The notes below the pieces were generated by a model, which saw nothing but the letters and a program-made list of their open reading frames with translations, was not told the DNA's origin and made no database searches. The position numbers and the translations under genes were made by a program. From Lumbricus rubellus (Eukaryota; Annelida; Clitellata; Crassiclitellata; Lumbricidae), in contig OX243811.1 in NCBI GenBank assembly GCA_945859605.1, forward strand, positions 62,542,976 through 62,606,975: a DNA stretch of 64,000 nt, given 5' to 3'. Shown here one piece after another: positions 24,370 to 36,239 of this stretch; the first letter of the stretch is position 1, and the number at the start of each line of letters is the position of its first letter.

Positions 24370-25033
24370 CCATTCTCCTCCTCCTCGTTCTTCTCTTCGT
24401 TCCGCCTTCTCCTCCATATTCTCCTCCTTCTCCCACTTCTTCTCCTACTTCTCCAATCTCCATCCCTCATCCTCTTTCTTCTTTTTCTTCTCTCTCCTCC
24501 TCCTCTAGCTCCTCCGCCTCTCCTTCCTCCTTCTTTTTCTCATTCTCGTTCTCTACTTTTTCCTCCTCCTCCTCCTCCTCCTCCTCCTCCTTTTCCTCCT
24601 CCTCCTCCTCCTCCTCCTTTTCCTCCTCCTCCTCCTCCTTCTCCTCCTCCTCCTCCTCCTCCTCCTCCTCCTCCTCCTTCTCCTCCTCCTCTTCCTCCTC
24701 CTCCTCCTCCTTCTCCTCCTCCTCCTCCTTCTCCTCCTCCTTCTCCTCCTCCTCCTCCTCCTCTTCCTTCTCCTCCTCCTTCTCCTCCTCCTCCTCCTCT
24801 TTCTCCTCCTCCTCCTCTTTCTCCTCCTCCTTCTCCTCCTCCTCCTCCTCCTCCTCCTCCTCCTCTCCTCCTCCTCCTCCTCCTCCTCCTCCTCCTCCTC
24901 CTCCTCCTCCTCCTCCTCCTCCTCCTCCTCCTCCTCCTCCTCCTCCTCCTCCTCCTCCTCCTCCTCCTCCTCCTCCTCCTCCTCCTCCTCCTCCTCCTCC
25001 TCCTCCTCCTCCTCCTCCTCCTCCTCCTCCTCT
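24370..25033. repeat. Long (CCT)n polypyrimidine tract
   Basis: About 660 bp of pyrimidine on the plus strand, the last 200 bp being pure CCT. The long Pro, Leu, Glu, Gly or Arg frames on both strands are artefacts of the repeat. Mirror polypurine-polypyrimidine DNA of this length can adopt triplex (H-DNA) structure. Confidence 0.97.
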
Positions 25034-25181
25034 CTTCCATCGTTGTAATAGTCTCAGTAGTAGATCACATGTAGATCTATTGTTACGTTGCGTCGGATGA
25101 CTGTTTTGTTTCGATTCGTCTTCGTAATTAAATCTCCTGAATTGGATACTTTTCATGTGAATACTTCACGTCGCCATAGTG

Positions 25182-25238
<57 letters not shown>

Positions 25239-25367
25239 GACGTCGTCATTATCGTGATCATTGCCATCGGCTGCAGCAACGTCGTCGTCGTCGTCATCAT
25301 CATCATGTTGTTAAATAATGATAATTATTGTCATTAAATGATTAAGAATAAACGGAGTAATGAGACC

Positions 25368-25439
<72 letters not shown>

Positions 25440-25440
25440 A
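25182..25440. repeat. (CAT)n and (CTG)n microsatellites
   Basis: (ATC)n at 25182-25238, CGT/CAT at 25276-25307, and a 69-bp pure (CTG)n at 25371-25439. Confidence 0.95.
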
Positions 25441-25554
25441 TGCATGTCGTCAGATCAATAACATAAAATAAAATAAATGGTCCATTATTATTCAGCTGCG
25501 TAATAAGGAAAAAGGTTTGTACAGAAAGAAGCAACATGCGAACAGTAAGCAAAC

Positions 25555-25860
25555 AATGGACAGACAGACAGACAGACAGATAAAGACACAGACAGACACA
25601 CAGTCAAGCAGACAGACAGACAGACGGTCTAACTTCTGGACAGGTGGATGGGCAACTATACAAACGGACGACGAACCCGCACACTGACCGACATGTTGAG
25701 ACAGAAACAGACAGACAGACAGAAACAGGCAGAAAACAGACAGACAGAAACAGACAGAAACAGACGGACAGACAGAAACAGACTGACAGAAACAGACAGA
25801 CAGACAGAAACAGACAGACAGACAGAAACAGACGGACAGAAACAGACAGACAGGCACATG
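25555..25860. repeat. CAGA microsatellite
   Basis: Degenerate CAGA and AAACAGA repeats. Open frames here are QTDRN-type artefacts. Confidence 0.9.
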
Positions 25861-25884
25861 AAATCAGGTTTTAAAATTAGGCCT

Positions 25885-26173
25885 CAGGGCCGGATTTAGG
25901 CATGTTCAACATGTTCGGCCGAACAGGGGCCCCCACACTTTCCACACTTTAGAGGGGCCCCCACAAAATGTGTGAAAAAAATTTTTAAGGAAATTTTGAT
26001 GAAACGACTAAATTTCCAGATGACCAAAAAAAGGGTCATCAACTTTTTGGGCGGATGAAATGGTACGATTTTCCGAAAATTTGAATTTTTTTCCCCGACT
26101 AAAAAAAAAATTATCGGATACGGCGCCCACAAAGATTTTCCGAACAGGGCCCCCACATTGCTTAATCCGGCCT
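25885..26173. mobile_element. hAT-like MITE, family 1 copy
   Basis: Begins cagggccggatttaggcatg and ends cttaatccggcct. The interior has ggggcccccacac blocks and aattttccg words shared with 30809-31061 and 34144-34370. It is inverted relative to those copies, and its target duplication is not clear. Confidence 0.75.
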
Positions 26174-26288
26174 ATAAGTCAGATCTTTGAAAGTCAGTTG
26201 TCTTGCTATGTAAACGGGTTTTTAACGGATAATAACGCAATTGCCCTTTGTATAGGACCTAGACGTATAATTATAGTCTATAGCTGTT

Positions 26289-26534
26289 CTAGCTGAAGTA
26301 TTTCAGTATTTCTCTCTCTCGCTCCAACCTTCTTCGACCACAGACCGTACTGCGCTCCGAGTAGATTCCGAGCAGCTCGGCAGCCGGCACAAGAGCAGAA
26401 GTCGAGCCGCTCGAGTTATATGCCTCAAGTACACTCGGGGCATTGCCGGGACGGATGTGTTTGGGGCTTGGCATTAATATGCGGTCCTTCTGGAAGCTCT
26501 CGAACTCATTGAAACACGGAATGCACCCATGCAT
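26289..26534 (-). CDS. Possible coding exon or small ORF
   Basis: An 81-codon minus-strand frame begins at an ATG directly preceded by an in-frame TGA, starting MHGCIPCFNEFESF. It contains mixed, protein-like sequence such as SALVPAAELLGIYSERSTV rather than repeat. Many third positions are G or C, unlike the flanking AT-rich DNA. No recognised domain, no clear splice donor and no neighbouring exon could be paired with it. It may be a lone 5' exon, a small gene or chance. Confidence 0.28.
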   Translation of the reverse strand: MHGCIPCFNEFESFQKDRILMPSPKHIRPGNAPSVLEAYNSSGSTSALVPAAELLGIYSERSTVCGRRRLEREREILKYFS

Positions 26535-26639
26535 TCAGAGATAACTAAATGCATTGCATGCCTTGCATATTAATTCATTGCATTGTGTTCAGTGGGTGAA
26601 TGGGTTAGAACTGCAGATTGGTCATTTCAATCGGTCTCG

Positions 26640-27235
26640 GCGTGATACATAAATCGCATTAAGAGGCATTATTGTCATTGCTATTGTTGTCGTTGCTATT
26701 ACTATTGTTGTTATTGCTATTGTTGTTATTGTCATTGTTGTTATTGTTGTTATGATTGTTGTTGTTGTTGTTGTTGTTGCTCTTATTATTCTCATCTTGC
26801 ATTTTTTCTGCAATTTTTGCGCTGATGTACTTTATTCTCCCAGGGACTTAGAGATTTCTATTATTTCTGGAAGGAACCTCTGGTGAGTCAGGCCTCGTCT
26901 TTATAGAGTGTGAAGAGAAAAAGTACCCTTGAAAGCGACCAGCTAGGGTGTATACCGTTGAATACAGATTATATTTATTACTATCATCATTGCTATTTTA
27001 ATAACAGCAATGATAGCAGACATGGATGGAGGCAAGAATGGAAGAAGGGAAGGAAGGAACGGAGGAGGGAGGGTAGAAGAGAGTGGGATGCTGGGAGGGA
27101 GGTAAGGGAGGAAGAAGGAATGGAGAAATTCCAAAGTTATAGGGGAATTTACGCTTCGCATGCAGGTTGCCAATTGAGGCAAGTGTTTGGTGCATCAGTG
27201 CATCGGTAGTTTTGCATAGTCACAAAGATCGTTTG
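26640..27235. repeat. GTT/ATT and GGA microsatellites
   Basis: TTG/TTA trinucleotides at 26665-26790 and GGAA/GGGA-rich DNA at 27030-27125, with unique sequence between them. No exon supported. Confidence 0.7.
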
Positions 27236-27556
<321 letters not shown>

Positions 27557-27732
27557 TGCGCCACGAACCGATTTCTCGCTCTACGCAAAATGAACAAGCA
27601 GACGTACTGGCCAATTACCGTCTGTCAGCCTCTATGTTCGGCTATCTGACTGTCTGCGCTTGTCTGCCTGTCTGCCTGTCTGCCTATGCCTGTCCGGATA
27701 GGAAGAAGCGCGGCGCAGAATTTCTATGATGA

Positions 27733-29270
27733 TTGTTGCGTATGTGCGCTTGTGAGTCCGTCTGTATTGTTGCGTATATGTGCGCTTGTGAGTCCGTCTG
27801 TATTGTTGCGTATATGTGCGCTTGTGAGTCCGTCTGTATTGTTGCGTATATGTGCGCTTGTGAGTCCGTCTGTATTGTTGCGTATATGTGCGCTTGTGAG
27901 TCCGTCTGTATTGTTGCGGATGTGCGCTTGTGAGTCCGTCTGTATTGTTGCGTATGTGCGCTTGTGAGTCCGTCTGTATTGTTGCCTATGTGCGCTTGTG
28001 AGTTCGTCTGTATTGCTGCGTATGTGCGCTTGTGAGTCCGTCTGTATTGTTGCGTATGTGCGCTTGTGAGTCCGTCTGTATTGTTGCGTATGTGCGCTTG
28101 TGAGTCCGTCTGTATTGTTGCGTATGTGCGCTTGTGAGTTCGTCTGTATTGCTGCGTATGTGCGCTTGTGAGTCCGTCTGTATTGTTGCGTATGTGCGCT
28201 TGTGAGTTCGTCTGTATTGTTGCGTATGTGCGCTTGTGAGTTCGTCTGTATTGCTGCGTATGTGCGCTTGTGAGTTCGTCTGTATTGTTGCGTATGGGCG
28301 CTTGTGAGTCCGTCTGTATTGTTGCGTATGTGCGCTTGTGCGTCCGTCTGTACTGTTGCGTATGTGTGCTTGTGAGTCCGTCTGTACTGTTGCGTATGTG
28401 CGCTTGTGAGTCCGTCTGTATTGTTGCGTATGTGCGCTTGTGAGTTCGTCTGTATTGCTGCGTATGTTCGCTTGTGAGTTCGTCTGTATTGCTGCGTATG
28501 TGCGCTTGTGAGTCCGTCTGTATTGTTGCGTATGTGCGCTTGTGAGTTCGTCTGTATTGCTGCGTATGTGCGCTTGTGAGTTCGTCTGTATTGCTGCGTA
28601 TGTGCGCTTGTGAGTTCGTCTGTATTGTTGCGTATGGGCGCTTGTGAGTCCGTCTGTATTGTTGCGTATGTGCGCTTGTGCGTCCGTCTGTACTGTTGCG
28701 TATGTGCGCTTGTGAGTCCGTCTGTATTGTTGCGTATGTGCGCTTGTGAGTTCGTCTGTATTGTTGCGTATGTGCGCTTGTGAGATCGTCTGTATTGTTG
28801 CGTATGTGCGCTTGTGAGTTCGTCTGTATTGCTGCGTATGTTCGCTTGTGAGTCCGTCTGTATTGTTGCGTATGTGCGCTTGTGAGTTCGTCTGTATTGT
28901 TGCGTATGTGCGCTTGTGAGTTCGTCTGTATTGTTGCGTATGTGCGCTTGTGAGATCGTCTGTATTGTTGCGTATGTGCGCTTGTGAGTTCGTCTGTATT
29001 GCTGCGTATGTTCGCTTGTGAGTTCGTCTGTATTGCTGCGTATGTGCGCTTGTGAGTTCCTCTGTATTGCTGCGTATGTTCGCTTGTGAGTCCGTCTGTA
29101 TTGTTGCGTATGTGCGCTTGTGAGTCCGTCTGTATTGTTGCGTATGTGCGCTTGTGAGTCCGTCTGTATTGTTGCGTATGTGCGCTTGTGAGTCCGTCTG
29201 TATTGTTGCGTATGTGCGCTTGTGAGTCCGTCTGTATTGTTGCGTATGTGTGCTTGTGAGTCCGTCTGTA
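27733..29270. repeat. 34-bp minisatellite, about 45 units
   Basis: The unit combines tgcgtatgtgcgcttgtgag and tccgtctgtattgt. The first four or so units are 36 bp, with an extra at in gcgtatatgtgc. The rest are 34 bp with c/t and other point variants (agtccg, agttcg, agatcg, gttcgc). Because 34 is not a multiple of three and the unit lacks stops on the minus strand, open frames of 451 and 596 codons arise there; I read these as artefacts. Confidence 0.95.
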
Positions 29271-30800
29271 CGCGTAGACAGCAGCGTCTGACGAAGCGAA
29301 TGATTAATGCGTCTGGCCATCGCGGCTTTGCAAACGAACAAACCACTGCTTCAGCTCCTCCCTCCTCCGCCTCCCGCCCCCCCCGCCACAAGCCCACCCA
29401 AACGTATGCGCAGGCATACACGCACACATACAGGCCAGCTGACCTGCGCAGCCTGCACCCAGCTGAACGCGAAGCGATTGCCAAGGCGAAAATTGCATTT
29501 TTATGCTGATCCAACGTATACGACTGACAGGCGTGGTGTTCCCGCCACGCAGCGGCCAGTTAGGATTACTACGGAAGCCCAGAGGGGACATTTTCATTAT
29601 ATCTCATGGACATTGGAAGTACGGCCGCGGGCAGACGGATCCTGTATACGCGGGGATTGCAGCCGATCAAGATACTGTAATTATTTTTTAATATTTTAGG
29701 ACGAGAGCTTTCTGTCTGCTGTGCGGTTGTTATATCGATCTCTCTGCTCTATAATATATATTATATATATATATATATATATCGATCTGTATATATATGC
29801 AGATATATATAATATATATATACAGATATTTTTTATTTATATATATATATACTTAGTAGAGGCTGCAGTTTCTATTCTGCCATTGTACGGGTATCGAGGA
29901 TAAATGCGAGGTTGAGTTGAGGTCAAAGTTGAAAGGTTTCGCCAACCACCATGCAGTGTGATTAAAAAGATGAATTGCAATGAATACTCGCAAATTGCTA
30001 TCGTTCAATCATTTTTGCAGAATCTCATAGAAACAAATGTCATAATACAATTATCAGGATTACTGCACTCTTCATAGTTTAGATCCCCCAACCTCCTTAG
30101 ATCAGGGCTTTCTTAAAATCGTGCAGCTGTACATAAAATTTGCAGTTCTAAATGAATTTGTGCCATCGTAGAAGCACTTCTGTGCAGTACAAAAACGTAT
30201 AAAGAACTCATATCCAGTGTTTAATCTAAAACAACTTCAGGGGAAGTTCCACTCCCAGAAATGACACACCCCCATTTGACAGCTACCGTTTAGCCTACAT
30301 CTGTATTGGATTATATGAATGGTAGAACTTACGTAGAAGCATGAAACAGAAGAACGAAGGGGGAAAATATAAAAAATGTTCATTAGAATCAGATCATCAG
30401 AAATTAGATCAGAAAGATTGGAATTTACTCGCGTGATTTGTTATAGGCTAGCCTATTCGTAGGGTCTATAGGCTATATAGGCCTAGGCTACACAAAAGTC
30501 AAAAAAGGTTATCAGAAAGAAGCATCACAGAAGAAACAAATCATCTCAAGCCTAAGCTCTAACCGTTGTCCTCCTATTGGGAGTAATTCACCGTGGGAAA
30601 TGTGAAGGGAAAAAATGGTTGTGTAGTCCTAAAAATTCCTTTAAAAAAACTTATTTTAAGCCTATGCATATACACGTATGTTGCGTTCACGATTCAAAAA
30701 GCCTAACCCGTGGAGTCTGAGAAAAACTTTAAAATGATGCAAAGTTTGCATAGGAATATACGACTACTATTTTATCACTGCTTTATTTCTGGACCTGGAC
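29271..30800. other. Gene-free interval with TA tract and MITE remnant
   Basis: Unique DNA, a TA-rich patch at 29748-29852, then AT-rich sequence. A split remnant of the gggctttttt-type MITE is seen: agggctttcttaaaatcgtgcagctg near 30103, and tgtgtagtcctaaaaattcctttaaaa near 30620. No exon supported. Confidence 0.45.
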
Positions 30801-30808
30801 TTGAGACC

Positions 30809-31061
30809 CTGCAGGGCCGGATTAAGCAATGTGGGGACCCTGTTCGAAAAATTTTTGCCGGATATTTTTTGTCATCTGGCAAAATTTTCGGTCATACCAT
30901 TTCATCCGCCCAAAAAGTTGACCGTTTTTTTAATCATCTGGCGAAATTTGCTTCAAATATAAAAATGTCTCCCCCAAATTTTTCCCCGCATTTTGTGGGG
31001 CCCCCTAAGGTGTGGGGCCCTGTACGGCCGAACATGTTGAACATGCCTTAATCCGGCCCTG
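30809..31061. mobile_element. hAT-like MITE, family 1 copy
   Basis: Inverted ends ctgcagggccggattaag and cttaatccggccctg, with internal gtggggccccctaag blocks. The 8-bp direct repeat ttgagacc flanks it at 30801-30808 and 31062-31069. An 8-bp duplication and CAGGG ends are typical of hAT elements. Confidence 0.85.
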
Positions 31062-31069
31062 TTGAGACC

Positions 31070-31812
31070 GATTTTGGGCCTATAAAAAATTATTTTTGCG
31101 TGAGTCAGGCTGGGACTATATCGAAGGGATGTATGACTTTTTCTATGAAGCCACAACATCTCAGACAATCAGAGATCGTATTTTCTGATGAGTTACAGGC
31201 GATGTAGCCTATGTGACTTCTAGCCTATCCAGGTAGGCCTAATCAGCAGAGCAATGTCTAACAGGAGTCGCGTCGTTTCGACGGTTTTTTAGTCGACATC
31301 CTTCTGTGTCGACCTAGTAGCCCAACATTTCGTCTAAATTTAGGCCTGTAGGCTATTAGGCCTATAGGCCTACTCCAGTCACAAAGTTTTTTTAGAACAC
31401 ATTTTAGTTATTTTATGTAGTTCGCAAGTTCTCTTAATAACTAAATTAATTGATTTTTCGCTGCTACAGTCGTCAACAAATCAAATTGAAATGACCGATC
31501 GAAGCCTACCCTGCAAAAGCCCCGAATACAGTCACAACCACAATCTAGGTCAATTACATCTTTTTCATCGGCTTCAAATCCCGTTGATATTAGTCTGAGA
31601 GCCAGGTACATAAATTATTACCAGTTAGCCTGAATTAGGCCTACATTTATAATTATGACATAAAAATACCATGTTCATTTTCAGCTTCCGTAAATTGTAG
31701 GTCTATCCACACGCTTTTCCGTAATAATGATTCACCCCATCGTCTGCATGCAGGAGCAGCAGCAGCGTCTTGACGCTACCGGCGGGCGGCGGTTTACGTT
31801 TTCGTTTAAAAC
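31070..31812. other. Gene-free interval
   Basis: aggcct-rich unique DNA. Nothing supported. Confidence 0.4.
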
Positions 31813-32010
31813 CTATCGGCAGAGATCAAGTGATCGGGACGGAAAATGGCGACACTTGAGACGGACTTTGTTTTCTTTGTCAGGGGCTAATTTAATATCC
31901 GCGACAACTTCGATCGCTCTTTCAGTTTGTCCGTCCGTGCAGCACGTCTCAAACACGGCTGCGTCAGATCTGTCGATGGTCTTACACGCCTTAAAGGCGT
32001 CGTTCTGCAC
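31813..32010 (-). CDS. Possible coding exon
   Basis: The minus-strand frame ends at a TAG and reads as mixed protein sequence, for example NDAFKACKTIDRSDAAVF and AIEVVADIKLAPDKENKV. The likely upstream limit is a splice acceptor (gtgcag) just above 32004. The composition is unlike the surrounding repeats, but no family is recognised and no partner exon is seen. It could be the 3' terminal exon of an unseen gene or chance. Confidence 0.25.
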   Translation of the reverse strand: MQNDAFKACKTIDRSDAAVFETCCTDGQTERAIEVVADIKLAPDKENKVRLKCRHFPSRSLDLCR

Positions 32011-32379
32011 AATGCTTGCAACGGTGAATGCGGCGATAGTCGAAGGCCGTCGTCATGCAGATCAATGATAATAATTTTATGTCGATGTTCTGTCGTGAAT
32101 TTCTGCGGCTGTGAATATTAACACGCCTCCTCTGACGCCTTTACGGCATTTCCTTCTTTCGAATGCCAGTTGTCTCGAATCGTTATTTCCAATCGATCAC
32201 GCTCAATAGCCTACGGACCACCAAAAGAACAACAGTTTGACGTAAATTGTAGGTCTATCCACACATCCATGACAGAACGTTCGAGACAATGAAATAAGTT
32301 TAAATGGCATTTGTGCAAGTCTAATATTGTATGTGTTTGATTGGAAGCGAATAGAGAAGCGTGCATCTTAGTTCTAAGC

Positions 32380-32645
32380 ATGGGCGGAGACTTAGAGGGG
32401 ACAGAGGGACGTTCCCCCTCAATTAATGTGTTGGGGGACGGCCCATGTATTTGTCCCCCCTCCCCCCCGATTGTTGAGTGTTATGATAAAAAAAAGTTCA
32501 TCAACTTTTCTTGACGAGAAAATTGGTATTTTTCCAGAAAATTTCGGCGGACGACTAAAAAAAGAAAGAAAAAAGGTCAACTTTTTAAGGGGAAATGCAT
32601 ATTTTTCCAGAAAATTTCGACCGGACGACTAAAAAAAAGGTCAGA
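32380..32645. repeat. Degenerate GGGGCGGA-type dispersed repeat
   Basis: Starts gggcggagacttagagggg and carries agaaaatttcggcggacgac and aaaaaggtcaacttttt blocks. It resembles the element at 49210-49673, whose interior repeats the same words in tandem. Confidence 0.5.
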
Positions 32646-32919
32646 AATTTTGGACTCTTGTGGTTCTTCCGATGAAGGCTTCAAATGCTTACTTCAATGC
32701 AGCATAATTATATTCCTATACAGTCCTATAAAAATTTCGACTTGCCATGTTTCTTGATCGCTCACGCACCATGTTAATCTGACTGACTGCGGTATACCGG
32801 TGGCCTATAGGCCTACGTCAGTATATATGAGCTCAATAAAACGAATATATCATCATCATCACCACAACCACACGCTTGCCAGTGCACCTTTGTGACGGCT
32901 ATGTGCAAAACCTATAAGA

Positions 32920-33289
32920 CAGGGGTGTAAAACCTTTTTTAGTGGCGGGCCAGTTTGAACATCTTCTAACAAGTGGCGGGCCAGTGTGAACATTTTCTAG
33001 CAAGTGGCGGGCCAGTGTGAACATTTTCTAGCAAGTGGGGGGCCAGGGTGTCGAAGCTTCTGAGCAAAATTGGGTAGTGATCTGAGAGGGAGCTCAGGGC
33101 TTGGTCAGCCAATTCCCAGAAAAGTCCAAGTATTGCGAAAAGATCTTGATTAAATGTCCACTTTTCGCTTCTTATTCAATTTTGACAACATTTTAAATAA
33201 TTTTTTAATCTTTAGGGAAGGCTCCGCGGGCCAGAAAAAATCGTCGGCGGGCCAGAAATGGCCCGCGGGCCAGCTCTTTGACACCCCTG
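32920..33289. mobile_element. hAT-like MITE, family 2
   Basis: Inverted ends caggggtgt and acacccctg are flanked by a perfect 8-bp duplication ctataaga (32912-32919 and 33290-33297). Inside are three tandem copies of an approximately 35-bp segment with gtggcgggccagtgtgaac, and near the end a gcgggccagaaatggcccgcgg hairpin-like stretch. Non-coding. Confidence 0.9.
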
Positions 33290-33654
33290 CTATAAGATAA
33301 CTAGCTTATATAGGAGTCTAGGTCCTGGACACAGGGCCAAGTCCTAGGCCTATGTCGCAGGGCTTGCCGTTTACTTCGCGGCTTACGCCGGTAGGGGCCT
33401 ACTAAATTATAAGTCCTACTGTTTGCTGACAGACGTAGAAACATGCCAAGGTCATTTCCCGGAGTGGAACCCTCGACTCCACGGACATAGACGACCGATA
33501 GACCACTGCACAGTGACGACGCTTCTGCTATTTCCCCTTAATCTAAACTGGTCGATATACATGTAAGGTTGAGTCTGCAGGTTGATTATAGCCTCCTCGC
33601 CCGCTTAATTAATCTTATATTTTCGTAACTCTGGGTTTGTTTGTCTGTGCACTT

Positions 33655-33800
33655 GTCATAGCGCCCCTTCAATCTTCCACTCAGAGGCGCTCCCGAATGC
33701 CGCATCGGAGTTTCACGCCGAAGCGCTGAGCAATCGTGAGTGAAGGACTTGCCCAAGGTCCTTACTCGGCGAGGTGGATTCGAACCTCGAACCTTCCGGC
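33655..33800 (-). mobile_element. tRNA-derived SINE fragment
   Basis: Shares agcgccccttcaa, gagtttcacgcc and ggtggattcgaacc with the fuller SINE at 44571-44768. It keeps the B-box region and lacks a clear A box. Confidence 0.6.
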
Positions 33801-34143
33801 CAATGGTGGGGGAACCCTCATTTTTCCTACTTTTTCAGCCGTTGCCATGCATAGTTTCACACTTATTCACCTGGAACGTTACAACTAGACAGATTCAAAA
33901 GGCATGCAGCAGAACCATTTTACATTGAATTTCACTATAAATACAAAGTGTTTATATATTGCAATGCTCAGTGCACATGCAGAATATTCATGCGTTGTAA
34001 ATACAATGGTCCAGTAACTAAAATAAACCCGGAATTCCCCCTCCCCCCGCCAACCCCCCCCCCAGAAACCCAGACGAAAGCCAAACAATCCAGATCTAGC
34101 GGAAAACACAGCTGTGGCATCACTTTATATCGAGCACGGTAGC

Positions 34144-34370
34144 CAGTGCCGGATTAAGAAATGTGGGGCCCTGTTTGGAAAATCTGTTGGGGGATCTTCG
34201 GTCAAAAAGTTTTTAGAGCATTTTTCAGTCGTTTGGTCGAAATTTCGGCAGAATATACCAATTGTTTCCTTTAAACAATTTGCAAGTGAGGGGCCCCCTA
34301 AAGTGTGGGCCTCTAAAGTGTGGGGACCCTGTTCTGCCGAACATGTTGAACATGCCTTAATCCGGCCCTG
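34144..34370. mobile_element. hAT-like MITE, family 1 copy
   Basis: Ends cagtgccggattaag and cttaatccggccctg, flanked by acggtagc (34136-34143) and acggcagc (34371-34378), an 8-bp duplication with one mismatch. Confidence 0.85.
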
Positions 34371-34479
34371 ACGGCAGCGCCAAATTATAAGCTTATGTAA
34401 GCCCGTACTACCAAGCACGCGACTCGACCTCTGCCCTGGTTACTTGTGTGACTGCCCTGGCTATGCCCTGGCTACAAAA

Positions 34480-34670
34480 AGTGTCTGGCGCCGCCACTGG
34501 CCCTTTCTCCTTCTGTTCGCTCTACACTTCTTTCTGGTAGTCTCTCATCTGCTTTATCTCTTCTCAAAACCTGTTTCTCCTCGCTGGGCCTTGCGCACTG
34601 GGAGCGCCTCTGAACGGTTCACCCTAGGGGTCTACTAGAGGCGCTTTATAAAGTTTAAATACAATACAAT
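34480..34670 (+). mobile_element. Non-LTR/SINE 3' tail
   Basis: Ends with gagcgcctctgaacggttc and agaggcgctttataaag, a hairpin tail seen repeatedly in the window (53320, 59785, 61157, 62390). It is followed by an A-rich aataataat stretch. Confidence 0.5.
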
Positions 34671-34974
34671 AATAATTATAATATTACTATAATATGATTT
34701 ATGGGTTCTGCATCTAATTCTTGTGGTTTAGCCTACATAGGCCAAGGGTCTATACAGAATGCGGCATAGGCCTTGGACCTACAGATGTATACATAGGCCA
34801 CGTACACACGCGAAGATTTTGAAACTCAGTCTAAATCCGAGCTAACATGCTTGAGAGATGCTTTATCTTCCTAATAATAATTATTGAGCTTCTGCTGGTC
34901 AGTTGCAGCTCAACCAAGGTCAGCGAAATCGGTGTAAACACAAGCAGAACGAAATAAATTATTCTACCCACGCT

Positions 34975-35933
34975 AGCAGCTGTTAGGACGGATAATATCA
35001 CCTCTAACTGGTTCCGTGTTAAGAAAGGCGTTCGGCAAGGTTGTAACATCTCGCCTTGCCTATTTAACATCCTGGCGGAACTGGTAATGCGCAAGGCGCT
35101 TGATGGGTTCAGAGGGGGCTTCAGAATTGGAGGTAGGACCATCAGTAATCTTAGATACGCGGATGACATCCTCTTGATCGCTACATCACCAGAGGAACTC
35201 CAGGAGCTCGTCAATCGTGTCGAATCCGCTGCCAAGGAGTACGGTATAAAGATAAATGTTTCAAAGACGAAGGTTATTACCAATACCGATAGGATCCTCA
35301 GGATTTTTGTCACGGGCAGTGAACTCAAACTAGTGGATAACTTCACATATCTAGGCAGCAAAATCTCAAGCGATGCAAAGTGTTCAGTCGATATTAAGTC
35401 CAGGCTGGCCATGGGTATGGCGGTCATGGTGAAGCTTACGAAGGTCTGGAAAAACAAGTCCATTAGTACTCAAACCAAGCTTCGTTTGATGAAATCCTTG
35501 GTCTGGTCAGTCGCAACCTATGGTTGCGAATCATGGGTGCTCAAAAAGGCTGAGGAAAAGCAGATACAGAGTTTCGAGAACAAATGTACCCGTAACCTTT
35601 TGAGCATTTCTTGGACGCTCAAACTTACCACAGAGCAGGTTTATCGGCTTGCCGGAACTTCACCAGAGCTCTTGGGTTCCATCAAGGCTCGCAAACTCTC
35701 CTATTTTGGTCATATCATCAGGATTCTCCAGGATTGCGTGGAAAAGCCATTATGCTGGGTCACGTGGAAGGTTATCGACGCAAGGGTAGACCGCGTATTG
35801 ACAACATTCTTGCTTGGTCCCGTCTTTCCGGACCCAATCTTCTCGCCGCTGCACGCGATAGGAGGCAGTGGAGAGCTCTAGTCCATGCATGTGACCAACC
35901 GTCGGCAGCGACGTCGGTGACTGACATGACATA
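34975..35933 (+). mobile_element. 5'-truncated LINE insertion
   Basis: A 959-bp insert is bounded by the 9-bp duplication acccacgct (34966-34974 and 35934-35942). Unit B carries the empty site with a single copy (about 49981-49992: cgacccacgctgcgc). The insert encodes the 3' half of a non-LTR reverse transcriptase and ends in tgacatgacata without a poly-A tail. It was therefore inserted after the segmental duplication. Confidence 0.9.
34978..35931 (+). pseudogene. Non-LTR reverse transcriptase, truncated and frameshifted
   Basis: The frame encodes the RT palm and thumb: GVRQGCNISPCLFNIL, then the catalytic LRYADDILLIA, SKTKV, FTYLGSKISSDAKC, and the downstream LKKAEEKQIQSFENKC region typical of LINE ORF2 C-termini. 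The 5' endonuclease and RT fingers are absent because of truncation at insertion. Near 35735 the frame shifts: motifs after SYFGHIIR continue in another frame as GYRRKGRPRIDNILAW and ARDRRQWRAL, ending at a stop near 35931. It is therefore non-functional. The clade is not certain; an RTE-like or related echinoderm LINE is plausible. Confidence 0.85.
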
Positions 35934-36239
35934 ACCCACGCTGCGCACACAACAACAACAGTTCCGTGCAGGATTCACGCAACAAAGGACTGCATGACGT
36001 CATTGCTGTCGTCTGCTGGCGAGTTCATCGAGTGCAGCCGATGATTTATTATCAGAAACAGTTCGATCGATGATTTAGTGATTTAAGCAGAAACGGCCGA
36101 ATGATTTAGTGATTAGCAGGAGCAGGACTTAGGGACACACCGCGGGGGGGAAGCAACGCGCAGCAGAGGGCAAACGAATGAGACGGACGGACAAACAAAT
36201 GTGGAAACTTACCAGACGACAGAGGGTAGCAGCAGATCA

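Noticed and set aside
24313..25156. Poly-Pro/Leu, poly-Glu/Gly and poly-Arg ORFs
   Set aside because: Artefacts of the CCT repeat; every frame is open simply because the repeat has no stops.
27724..29514. 596-codon minus-strand ORF with a 34-residue repeat
   Set aside because: The periodic peptide is the translation of a 34-bp minisatellite open in all three frames, with no domain and a non-coding-looking N-terminus.
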